Source: Bacteroidaceae bacterium (GTDB lineage: Bacteria; Bacteroidota; Bacteroidia; Bacteroidales; Bacteroidaceae). Taken from it: a DNA stretch of 64,000 bases. A program made the position numbers and the translations under genes. The notes under the pieces are model-generated. The model was not told where the DNA came from. It made no database searches and saw only the letters and a list, made by a program, of their open reading frames with translations. The stretch covers positions 19,106-83,105 of the forward strand of contig JAFTUV010000029.1 in assembly GCA_017466065.1 (NCBI GenBank). The letters run 5' to 3'. Each line of letters opens with the position of its first letter. The first letter of the stretch is position 1. Shown here in pieces: positions 19,043 through 25,657 of this stretch.

Positions 19043-19441
19043 ATGAGTAGTATAAAGGGGCGTAGTGCCAATATGAATTTCTTGTTTGGCAGTGTATTCT
19101 TTTTCTTTGTGATAATTGTGACGATAGGTCTTTTCTCCTATGTCTCGTTGTATAAATATTGGAATAAGCCGGGCGACAAACGTTTCAGTTACGAAATTTC
19201 CTTTTCGCCTGCATTTGCCGGCAAGGCATATAGCGTGTATATGAACGACAGCTTGCTCTACACGGGCGTGCCTGTGGATTGTGACACGGTGTTGCGTGTG
19301 AACCGCTTTGCCGAGGAGAATGCTTTGCTTGTGGTGAATGTGGTAACCGACGGTGTGTCTATTTTGCAGTTGCCCGACAGGGGAAGAGTGCTCCTGCGTA
19401 TGTCGGCCGATGGTGGCATAACAGCCGATGTGAAGGATTGA
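19043..19441 (+). CDS. Small protein with one N-terminal membrane helix, function unknown
   Basis: 132 residues. A short N-terminal tail (MSSIKGRSANMNF) precedes one strong hydrophobic helix (about 13-36, rich in F, V and I), then a roughly 95-residue domain with alternating strands: RFSYEISFSPAFAGKAYSVY, MNDSLLYTGVPV, then a C-terminal beta-rich part. The layout suggests a membrane-anchored domain facing the periplasm. It has its own promoter and ends at a strong hairpin, so it is probably monocistronic. I do not recognise the family. Confidence 0.7.
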   Translation: MSSIKGRSANMNFLFGSVFFFFVIIVTIGLFSYVSLYKYWNKPGDKRFSYEISFSPAFAGKAYSVYMNDSLLYTGVPVDCDTVLRVNRFAEENALLVVNVVTDGVSILQLPDRGRVLLRMSADGGITADVKD

Positions 19442-19456
19442 CGGGGGATTGCTATT

Positions 19457-19500
19457 CACAGACAAGGGGCTGCTTTTTAAGAAGCAGCCCCTTGTCTGTG
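19457..19500. terminator. 19-bp hairpin between convergent genes
   Basis: A perfect 19-bp inverted repeat: CACAGACAAGGGGCTGCTT at 19457-19475 and its complement at 19482-19500, with a 6-nt loop. It lies 16 nt after the upstream stop and 8 nt from the stop of the convergent 52-aa gene. There is no long U run on either side, so it could be a terminator or an RNA-stabilising 3' stem. Confidence 0.65.
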
Positions 19501-19507
19501 TGGAGAA

Positions 19508-19666
19508 TTATTGTTTCTTCCATAAATTGCCCCATTCTCCATTGTGCTTGCCGGCACCGGTTACTCCGCTTTCTTGGTCCTCACCCATAGAAAATGAAGT
19601 TGCTATAACTTGAACGGTTACAATCTCCTGTGTGGCCACAGTGGGCTTTGTATATATCTTTTTCAT
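19508..19666 (-). CDS. 52-residue peptide gene, formerly adjoining the C10 peptidase gene
   Basis: An uninterrupted ATG-to-TAA frame on the minus strand encodes 52 residues, starting MKKIYTKPTVATQEI and ending GKHNGEWGNLWKKQ. The layout is a basic MKKxYxKP start, a short hydrophobic/beta middle, a Gly/Ser/Asp-rich part and a Trp-containing basic tail. From memory this resembles a loose group of 50-60-residue orphan peptides common in Bacteroidales; no function is established. There is no signal peptide or lipobox. Removing the transposon and one copy of its target repeat places this ATG 4 nt after the original peptidase stop, so the two genes were probably co-transcribed. Today its nearest upstream sequence is the transposon end. 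Confidence 0.65.
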   Translation of the reverse strand: MKKIYTKPTVATQEIVTVQVIATSFSMGEDQESGVTGAGKHNGEWGNLWKKQ

Positions 19667-19678
19667 TGTATCAGAATA

Positions 19679-19686
19679 TTATTTTT
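19679..19686. repeat. Left 8-bp target-site duplication TTATTTTT
   Basis: Immediately outside the left inverted repeat; identical to the 8 bp immediately outside the right inverted repeat. An 8-bp duplication is the usual size for IS1595-family transposition. Confidence 0.9.
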
Positions 19687-19711
19687 GGTAATTATATATT
19701 ACTTTACAGTA
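19687..19711 (+). repeat. Left terminal inverted repeat, 25 bp
   Basis: Begins GGTAATTATATATTAC. The reverse complement is found without mismatch at 22761-22785. The leading GG is common for IS1595-family ends. Confidence 0.93.
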
Positions 19712-19801
19712 ACCTGAAATTTCATAAAGAAATTTGATATAATTTAAAAAAGGATAGTCTTTAGGAACTAGACTCTCCTTTGGAGATGTTAGAAGAACCT
19801 A

Positions 19802-19927
19802 TTATTTTCTTTTAGGAAAAGAACGATAATAAGAACGGACATAAACTTTATCACTTTGAATACCTAAAAGGAAATCCGAAAGAGACATCATTTTACTATT
19901 TTTGATATAGTCTTTTAGACTTACCAT
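19802..19927 (-). CDS. 41-residue protein in the transposon (SLKxY motif, strong ribosome site)
   Basis: ATG-to-TAA frame of 41 codons: MVSLKDYIKNSKMMSLSDFL at the start and DKVYVRSYY near the end, followed by a basic tail. A textbook Shine-Dalgarno AAAGGAGGTGTT (complement of 19932-19943) lies 4 nt before the ATG; this is unusual in Bacteroidota, where genes rarely use one. The N-terminal half could form an amphipathic helix. It resembles the tiny gene at the other end of the element and the tail of the 225-aa cargo protein. It is transcribed outward, toward the 52-aa peptide gene. Function unknown. Confidence 0.55.
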   Translation of the reverse strand: MVSLKDYIKNSKMMSLSDFLLGIQSDKVYVRSYYRSFPKRK

Positions 19928-19996
19928 TTCCAACACCTCCTTTTTAAATAAACACATATCATATCTATGTAGGTTTATTTAGTACAAAAGTACTGT

Positions 19997-20033
19997 AAAA
20001 AGTCCCAAGAATAAAATTTCTATGGGACTTTTT
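19997..20033. terminator. Terminator inside the left end of the transposon
   Basis: AAAAAGTCCCA (19997-20007) pairs perfectly with TGGGACTTTTT (20023-20033). The A run on one side and T run on the other make it a symmetric, bidirectional intrinsic terminator. It separates the outward-facing 41-aa gene from the cargo genes. Confidence 0.75.
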
Positions 20034-20104
20034 ATTTTTCAATCAAAGTCAACTAAATTATCCAACTAGTTTTATTATATTTATATCATTAAAACAGATT
20101 TGAT

Positions 20105-20488
20105 ATGGAAAAATTGACAAAAGAACAGGAACGTGGTATTTGTAAATTACTTCATCATACTCATAATGAGGAAATGACACAATATATTCTTAATACTATC
20201 GGAAAAGTAAATTGGACTAGAGATATATTAAGTGAATGTTCATATGATTATATGACCAAAGAACAGGAGGATTTATTTGAGTCTCTTGGTGGTGGATATA
20301 CAAGTGAAGAGATAGATGAAATTCTTTATAATGATGACGTTAATTTTGAAATATCAGAAAAATTAAAAGAACTAGGTGTAACCAAATATCTTTATGAAAA
20401 TGAGGAATACCTTAATGATATTCGTGAGGGTAGAATCATTTATGAGGGTATTAATGTAGAGGAGATTAAAAATATGTTGTTGGATTAA
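20105..20488 (+). CDS. Transposon cargo protein 1, 127 residues, unknown
   Basis: A charged, acidic protein with no membrane segment. TKEQE occurs twice (residues 5-9 and about 57-61), the second followed by DLFESLGGGYTSEEIDE. The rest is predicted helical. The start ATG at 20105 has no clear ribosome site. The stop overlaps the next start (TAATG), so cargo 1 and 2 are translationally coupled and likely act together. I do not recognise the family. Base composition matches the transposon, not the host. Confidence 0.6.
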   Translation: MEKLTKEQERGICKLLHHTHNEEMTQYILNTIGKVNWTRDILSECSYDYMTKEQEDLFESLGGGYTSEEIDEILYNDDVNFEISEKLKELGVTKYLYENEEYLNDIREGRIIYEGINVEEIKNMLLD

Positions 20489-21165
20489 TGAAAGTCATAT
20501 TTACTGGTGAAACAAAAGAAGATTTCCGTAAACACAATGATTATGTTCGTAAACAAAAGAAATCAGACGGACGTAAATATCAATCATATGAATTAAAAGG
20601 GATAAATAAATCCTTTAAGAAGAATCTTGGAGAGAGTTTAGAAAAGATAAAAGAACCCAAAGATTCTATATTTCCTAAAGAATTTGAGTATAGTTCTGAT
20701 AGTCATAAAATGTATGTTGATAAAAAGAGTCATTATGTAGTGTTTTATACAGTGGAAACTACTAAAAGAGGTGAGAAGATAATGAAAGTAAGAAGAAATA
20801 TTCATTCTACTGAATTAAGAAAAGAACTTGAAGAAAGAGGTATTGAACCACTAAAAGATTGTGATAAATCATTACTTGACGATCTCAAAACGGTGTATAA
20901 AGAAGATGATGTTAAATTAAGAGATGATTCAGAAGACGAAAAAGAAACTAAAGAAGAAATTACTGATCCAGAAACTGGTAAGAAAATAAAAAAGGTTAAA
21001 CATACAGGACCAAGAGGAGGTCATTATTATATTAATAATAACGGGGAACATATATATCCTGAAGAATGGAATGAATCAATAAAGAATATGAAAAGTGTAA
21101 AAACATATATAACTGAATCTAAAATGGTTTCGTTAGTAGATTATTTGGAGAAAATGGTTGGATAA
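20488..21165 (+). CDS. Transposon cargo protein 2, 225 residues, with a GPRGG-type motif and SLKxY-like tail
   Basis: A lysine-rich, soluble protein. The first 100 residues (MKVIFTGETKEDFRKHNDYV onward) look like a small alpha/beta domain. A charged linker (about 145-165) leads to TGPRGGHYYINNNGEHIYP (about 173-191), which resembles the short basic adaptor motif seen in large-virus and some phage proteins. The last 25 residues, MKSVKTYITESKMVSLVDYL onward, repeat the motif of the 41-aa protein. These likenesses are from memory of the motifs and unproven. It overlaps cargo 1 by one base and is followed by a small hairpin. No function assigned. Confidence 0.6.
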   Translation: MKVIFTGETKEDFRKHNDYVRKQKKSDGRKYQSYELKGINKSFKKNLGESLEKIKEPKDSIFPKEFEYSSDSHKMYVDKKSHYVVFYTVETTKRGEKIMKVRRNIHSTELRKELEERGIEPLKDCDKSLLDDLKTVYKEDDVKLRDDSEDEKETKEEITDPETGKKIKKVKHTGPRGGHYYINNNGEHIYPEEWNESIKNMKSVKTYITESKMVSLVDYLEKMVG

Positions 21166-21168
21166 AAA

Positions 21169-21193
21169 AGAGAAGTGGTTGAGACACTTCTCT
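21169..21193 (+). terminator. Hairpin after cargo gene 2
   Basis: AGAGAAGTG (21169-21177) pairs with CACTTCTCT (21185-21193) around a 7-nt loop, 4 nt after the cargo 2 stop. The following AATTAAAG is only weakly T-rich, so efficiency is uncertain. Confidence 0.5.
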
Positions 21194-21649
21194 AATTAAA
21201 GAACCAATTAAGGTAGGAACAATACAAATATAAAAACCCATCCACAACCCACCCAAATCTTTAAATAAGTCTTCTATAGAGACCCATTATAAGATTCTTC
21301 TGAACAGTATATAAGATACCATCAGATTTACGTCTTATATGAAATTTCATATATGAAATCTTTTATTTAAAATCTATTCATATCACTGTTAAATATGAAT
21401 AGTCTTTGGTTAAACATTTATGAATTAACTCGAATAGATACGAATTGGAACTTCGTATCTATTTTTTTTGTGTAAATATGAATAAGGTGGAGAATGATTA
21501 TATATTATGTTTTTCATACACATAAATATAACAAATAAGAACCTAAAGTTTAGTCTTAAAGTGTTAATAATTACAAAATTAAATCATAAATAAATTTGAA
21601 AAATTCCTTTATTTTTATTATATTTAGGTGTAAGATAAAGGAGAAGATT
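21194..21649. other. AT-rich intergenic region of the transposon
   Basis: About 450 bp without a supported gene between cargo 2 and the transposase. It contains the strong terminator at 21433-21470, further AT-rich imperfect palindromes around 21335-21375, and a ribosome site AAAGGAG at 21637-21643 just before the transposase start. A 26-codon frame from about 21400 (MNSLWLNIYELTRIDTNW...) runs across the terminator; I do not call it a gene. Confidence 0.5.
21433..21470 (+). terminator. Strong intrinsic terminator upstream of the transposase
   Basis: AATAGATACGAA (21433-21444) and its perfect complement TTCGTATCTATT (21452-21463), followed by a run of T. It should stop transcripts entering from the cargo side, so the transposase needs its own promoter in the 180 bp that follow. 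Confidence 0.82.
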
Positions 21650-22588
21650 ATGATTAATTTGAGTGGTTTTAATTCGTTATTTGAGTTGATGAAAACTTTC
21701 TCTTCAGAAGAAAAATGTATAGAGTATTTGGAGGGAGTTAGATGGGGAGGTAATGTTATATCTCCATTCGATTCCAATTCAAAAGTATATAAATGTTCCA
21801 AAGGATATTGGTGTAAGAAGACCAATAAGATGTTTAATGTTAAAACCAGAACTATCTTTGAAAACTCTAAAATATCATTACAGAAATGGTTCGTTGCAAT
21901 ATGGTTGATTACATCTCATAAAAAAGGTATCTCTTCACTTCAATTATCAAAGGATATAAATGTAACTCAAAAGACCGGGTGGTTTATGTTACAACGTATT
22001 AGAAAGTGTTTTGAGATAGAAAATCAACATAAGTTATTCAATACGGTTGAAGTAGATGAAACTTATATTGGAGGTAAAGAAAGAAACAAGAATATTAAAC
22101 CCAACAAAAACGGAACACAAGGTCGTAGTACAAAATCAAAGATTCCCGTAATTGGAATGATAGAACGTAAGGGTAAAATTGTATCCCATATTATTACCGA
22201 TGCAAAATCAGAGACATTAACATCTTCAATCAAAAGAGTAGTAGATAAAGGTTCTACTATATACACCGATGAATGGAAAGGATATTGTAAAATTCATACT
22301 TTATATGAACACAAATTTGTTAAACACAATAGTAACGAATTTGTAGATGGAGATGTATATACCAATACGATTGAATGTTTTTGGGGATTATTGAAACGAG
22401 GATTATTAGGAATCTATCATAGGACTTCAAGGAAACACTTACAGATGTACATTGACGAATTTGTTTTTAGATACAATACAAGAACTGTAAATGATTTAGA
22501 GAGATTTGATATATTATTATCAAATATGACTAATAGGTTAAGGTATAAGGATTTGAGAAATAGTGAACAAAAACTTTATCATTTGTAG
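21650..22588 (+). CDS. IS1595-family (ISXO2-like) DDE transposase
   Basis: 312 residues from the ATG at 21650, chosen because AAAGGAG lies 6 nt upstream; an in-frame ATG 54 nt earlier has no ribosome site. The N-terminal part has YKCSKGYWCKKTNKMFNVK, a reduced version of the family zinc ribbon in which the first Cys pair is not seen, then TRTIFENSKISLQKWF. The catalytic core shows VEVDETYIGGKE (first Asp), IYTDEWKGY (second Asp) and NTIECFWGLLKRGLLGIYH (final acidic/Asn block). It catalyses cut-and-paste or copy-type movement of the element. The frame is intact, so the element may be active. Confidence 0.93.
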   Translation: MINLSGFNSLFELMKTFSSEEKCIEYLEGVRWGGNVISPFDSNSKVYKCSKGYWCKKTNKMFNVKTRTIFENSKISLQKWFVAIWLITSHKKGISSLQLSKDINVTQKTGWFMLQRIRKCFEIENQHKLFNTVEVDETYIGGKERNKNIKPNKNGTQGRSTKSKIPVIGMIERKGKIVSHIITDAKSETLTSSIKRVVDKGSTIYTDEWKGYCKIHTLYEHKFVKHNSNEFVDGDVYTNTIECFWGLLKRGLLGIYHRTSRKHLQMYIDEFVFRYNTRTVNDLERFDILLSNMTNRLRYKDLRNSEQKLYHL

Positions 22589-22643
22589 ATTTAGGTAAAG
22601 ATTTATTTAATTCATTTAAGAGAAACTCTTTCAAAGAAATCAT
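22530..22643 (-). CDS. 37-residue protein in the transposon, relative of the 41-aa protein
   Basis: An ATG-to-TAG frame starting MISLKEFLLNELNKSL and containing NDKVFVHYF. It aligns with the 41-aa protein at the other end in the SLK(D/E)(Y/F) start and the DKV(Y/F)V block, and has the same ribosome site AAAGGAGGTGTT (complement of 22649-22660). Its 3' half overlaps the end of the convergent transposase gene, which may have truncated or degraded it. Two copies with the same ribosome site argue that this is a real gene type rather than a chance frame. Confidence 0.45.
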   Translation of the reverse strand: MISLKEFLLNELNKSLPKSTNDKVFVHYFSNPYTLTY

Positions 22644-22694
22644 ATTTTAACACCTCCTTTCTATTAGTTTAAATTTTCATACTAATAAATATGG

Positions 22695-22728
22695 AAAAAG
22701 ACCGTAAGATATTTAGTCTTACGGTCTT
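22695..22728 (-). terminator. Terminator inside the right end of the transposon
   Basis: AAGACCGTAAGA (22698-22709) pairs perfectly with TCTTACGGTCTT (22717-22728). Read on the minus strand the stem is followed by TTTTT. It would stop transcription entering the element from the peptidase gene. Confidence 0.75.
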
Positions 22729-22760
22729 AATTTATGTTAAATATTAGATATATTATAATG

Positions 22761-22785
22761 TACTGTAAAGTAATATATAATTACC
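22761..22785 (-). repeat. Right terminal inverted repeat, 25 bp
   Basis: Perfect reverse complement of 19687-19711. Its outer bases supply the new last codon (AGG) and stop (TAA, complement of 22781-22783) of the interrupted C10 peptidase gene. Confidence 0.93.
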
Positions 22786-25639
22786 TTATTTTTTTACCAT
22801 TTTTAATGTATATTTCTCCCTTTACCGGCTCTGTTATTCGATGGCCTTGAATGTTGAAAATCGTTCCATCTTGGAAATTTTCAATATCTTCGGGCGCAAT
22901 TTCCTTTATTCCTGTGGTGCCGCCTATGTAAATCCTGTATGCCGATTTTGATGCATTGCTGCACTTGAAATAGGCACGATAGGGGAGCACTGTGAGGCTT
23001 TTGGTTATGCGGTTAACCTCGTTCTTTGCGGGCGAGAAGGCGTAGTAGTTCCCATCGCTTGTATCTATCTTCTGGTTGGTGAATGAACCTGTTGTTTCCC
23101 AACCGCCTATGCTTGGTGTCTCTATGGTTGGTGATATTGTAGTTTCGTCACCTGTTATTGCAATGTTGTCCGTTCCTTCTCGCAGAGTATAGAGATAGGG
23201 GGTGTTTGCCACAGGGGTTGTAACCTCGCTGAATTTCATATATCCGTTGCCACTCTCTGCAAGTTCGTAGAAGATGTAGTTGTTGCTGCTTGCTGCATCG
23301 GGCTCGAAAGGCAGTATTATAGTGGCATATTTCCCTGCTGTAATTGTGCGTGTGTAGCTTGCATCGGCAAAGGTGTTTGCATTTGATATGTCAAAATCTG
23401 CTGCTTCGCTGTCGTTTAGTGCTAGATGGCAGATTGTGCCCGATGGTATTGAACCTTCTACAATGGAGGGGTTTGAATTGAAGTGTATGTCGGCGAGTTT
23501 GTTGCAAGAATAGAAGGCTCTTGCCGATACATTGGTAACACTGCTTGGGATTGTTACTCCGGCAAGCCCTGTGCAGTAATAGAAAGCGTAGCTGTCGATT
23601 TTCTTTACACTGCTTGGAATGGTTACTCCGGTGAGCCCTGTGCAGAAATAGAATGCGCCGGAACCTATGCTTGTTACTTCGTAGGTGTTGCCGTTGTAGG
23701 TGGTTGTTGCAGGAATTGTTACGTTGCCTGTGTATTCATTTGAATATTCGCTTCGGCTGCTTCCTTTGTGGGTTACGGCAACTGTCTGCTTGGTACGGCT
23801 TGTTATCTTGTAATAGATGCCGTCGCTTTCAAAATCCTGCGCCGTGCCGGAGGGTATAAGCTCTACTTGCCGTGTGTATATAAGGGTGTCGCCGGCAATG
23901 TCGTTGCAGCTGTATATGTTAATGTCGTGAAATTCTCCGGTAGAGGGCATCGTGGCATATATTGTGTACTCCTTCTCTTTTTGGGCAGGAACGTTTACGC
24001 CTGTGAAATAGTCTGTGTCGTCGATGTAGACGTAGCCGTTGAAGTTGCTGTTTGTGCTGTTTTTCAGTGTCAGCGTGAATTTTGTGCTTTCTCCGTTGTA
24101 TATTACCTCGGGATGCTCTATGTTGCTTATTTCGAGAGTTGCTTTTTCATACTCTTTGGGGAGCGATAGTATAGCACTGTCACCTTTCACTGTTACTATA
24201 AGGTGGTTAAGGTTGCCATTCTCGGCAATTCCTCGCATTATTTTTATTTCATCGCTTCCCGTCTCTTTGTATATTCCCACCATTTTATATTCGCCGTCGG
24301 GTATGGTGGGTATATTAAGATTGAATGTAAGGCTGCTATAATAGTATGCAGGATTCAATGTGAGAGTGTAGCTGTAATGGTTATATGCGACAATTTCATC
24401 GTTGGAGGTTAGTGCAATTCCAAAGTATCCGTCGAATGTTGTTGCTGAACTGTTCTTTACTTTATAAAGCCTTGCAGGGATAGAACTGCGACTGCGAAGG
24501 TATACAGTTTCGGTGGGGGATTCAAAATGTGAGAAGTCGATGATGGCTCCCGCTTCTGTCTGGTTGTCGGGGCTCATTCCGTAGATGATTCCTTGGCCGG
24601 AGCAGTATTCAAGGGCGGCAAGTTCAAAGTAACCGTCCTGATATCCTCCCCAGCCCCAGTTTATGTGGAAGAGGCCGTCGCTGTTGTAGCCGTCGCATAT
24701 AAAGGCGTGTCCGCCCGAGGGGCTATCTCCGTGGTAGAATATGGGGCGGGCGTTGTCCAGTTCTGTCATTACAAGGCTGTTCCACTCATCGTATGTATAT
24801 ACTTCTCTTTGTGTGTAGTTGACACCTTTATAGCCAAAGTTGTTTTTTAGGGCGGATATACATTTGCTGACAGGTGTTCCTGTCGCATTTACACAGTAGT
24901 CGGCATTGGCGGCGGCACCGCAGGCATACATCAACCGGGCAACGGCATTCTGTTGCTCCTCGGTGGCCGAGGAGTTGTAGCTGTTGAGCATATTGTCCCA
25001 GTCGAAGATGTAGTTGTCGAGAGTTTCGTTTATCTCAAAAGCGTGGTCGGTGGTTGTGTGTGATACTGTGCCGGTGGCACTCTCCGGGTACTTGTGATAG
25101 TTTAACAGTTGTGCCATTGCTGTTGCCACACAGCCGGTTACGCTTCGTCCGCCGTGCACCGAGTCGTAGGGGCACAAATTATTATATGGGCTTCTTTGGT
25201 TCCACGAGGTCTTTACCAGCGGTTCCACCGAGGTTGACAGTGTGTAGTTCGTTGCGGCGGCCTTCTCGGGGTTCTCGCGGGCGATTGCCACACTCTTCTC
25301 GACAAGGCCGAGCCACCACTGCACGGCGGGGTTCAGGCTGTCGGGGTTGAAGTTGCCATTGTCGGTGTGTGCGAGGATGGGTTTTAATTGGTCGTCGCCC
25401 GAAACTATCACAAAGCCTCCGTTCTCTTCAATGTCGAAGGCGTAGTAGGAGAGTGCTTCGTCGCTGCCGCTTGCGGAGTTTGCACGGCGGGGTGCGCTGC
25501 TTTGCTTAATCTTTTTGGGAGTCCCTTTCTGTTTGTCAAGATACTCCTGTGCAATCTGTTTCGCTGTTTCAATATCAACAGGGCCTGCGTAGGCTGTCAT
25601 CGACAAAAGGATGGCGATGGCCAATAGGGTGGTTCTCAT
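22781..25639 (-). CDS. Secreted C10 (streptopain-like) cysteine peptidase with LRR domain; last residues replaced by transposon
   Basis: 952 residues: signal peptide (1-18, ending TAYA), a Spi-type propeptide (about 20-130), then a C10 peptidase domain. The nucleophile is C170 in SVTGCVATAMAQLLNYH, the catalytic His is H311 in SPSGGHAFICDGY, and the structural FHINWGWGG (324-332) follows. Next come beta-sandwich regions, a module DFESDGIYYKIT (about 606), two or three BspA-type LRR repeats and a C-terminal sorting-like tail containing IFNIQGHRI and GEIYIKNGKK. Homologues are secreted proteases activated by propeptide removal. The frame now ends KKIR in the transposon; removing the element restores KKIIF and a TGA stop. 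The mature enzyme is intact, but its sorting tail may be affected. Confidence 0.93.
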   Translation of the reverse strand: MRTTLLAIAILLSMTAYAGPVDIETAKQIAQEYLDKQKGTPKKIKQSSAPRRANSASGSDEALSYYAFDIEENGGFVIVSGDDQLKPILAHTDNGNFNPDSLNPAVQWWLGLVEKSVAIARENPEKAAATNYTLSTSVEPLVKTSWNQRSPYNNLCPYDSVHGGRSVTGCVATAMAQLLNYHKYPESATGTVSHTTTDHAFEINETLDNYIFDWDNMLNSYNSSATEEQQNAVARLMYACGAAANADYCVNATGTPVSKCISALKNNFGYKGVNYTQREVYTYDEWNSLVMTELDNARPIFYHGDSPSGGHAFICDGYNSDGLFHINWGWGGYQDGYFELAALEYCSGQGIIYGMSPDNQTEAGAIIDFSHFESPTETVYLRSRSSIPARLYKVKNSSATTFDGYFGIALTSNDEIVAYNHYSYTLTLNPAYYYSSLTFNLNIPTIPDGEYKMVGIYKETGSDEIKIMRGIAENGNLNHLIVTVKGDSAILSLPKEYEKATLEISNIEHPEVIYNGESTKFTLTLKNSTNSNFNGYVYIDDTDYFTGVNVPAQKEKEYTIYATMPSTGEFHDINIYSCNDIAGDTLIYTRQVELIPSGTAQDFESDGIYYKITSRTKQTVAVTHKGSSRSEYSNEYTGNVTIPATTTYNGNTYEVTSIGSGAFYFCTGLTGVTIPSSVKKIDSYAFYYCTGLAGVTIPSSVTNVSARAFYSCNKLADIHFNSNPSIVEGSIPSGTICHLALNDSEAADFDISNANTFADASYTRTITAGKYATIILPFEPDAASSNNYIFYELAESGNGYMKFSEVTTPVANTPYLYTLREGTDNIAITGDETTISPTIETPSIGGWETTGSFTNQKIDTSDGNYYAFSPAKNEVNRITKSLTVLPYRAYFKCSNASKSAYRIYIGGTTGIKEIAPEDIENFQDGTIFNIQGHRITEPVKGEIYIKNGKKIR
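22786..22793. repeat. Right 8-bp target-site duplication TTATTTTT
   Basis: Identical to 19679-19686 and directly adjacent to the right inverted repeat. It lies inside the peptidase reading frame. Confidence 0.9.
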
Positions 25640-25657
25640 AGTATTAAGGTTCTTTTG

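Larger units (their letters stand above)
19687..22785. mobile_element. IS1595-type transposon (3.1 kb) with cargo genes
   Basis: The boundaries are seen directly: 25-bp perfect inverted repeats at both ends, flanked by the same 8-bp direct repeat. Inside are an ISXO2-like DDE transposase, two cargo genes of unknown function on the same strand, and two tiny genes on the other strand. The base composition is strikingly AT-rich compared with the host genes on both sides. Passenger genes are known in IS1595-family elements. The perfect ends and duplication, with all frames open, imply a recent insertion. Intrinsic terminators lie just inside both ends. Confidence 0.93.

Noticed and set aside
21400..21480. 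26-codon frame MNSLWLNIYELTRIDTNW... across a terminator in the transposon
   Set aside because: It might be a leader ORF but has no ribosome site and its codons are dictated by the palindrome; not enough support.
19687..22785. Interpretation of the AT-rich island as a prophage remnant
   Set aside because: Exact inverted ends, 8-bp duplication and a DDE transposase define a transposon; no phage structural genes are present.
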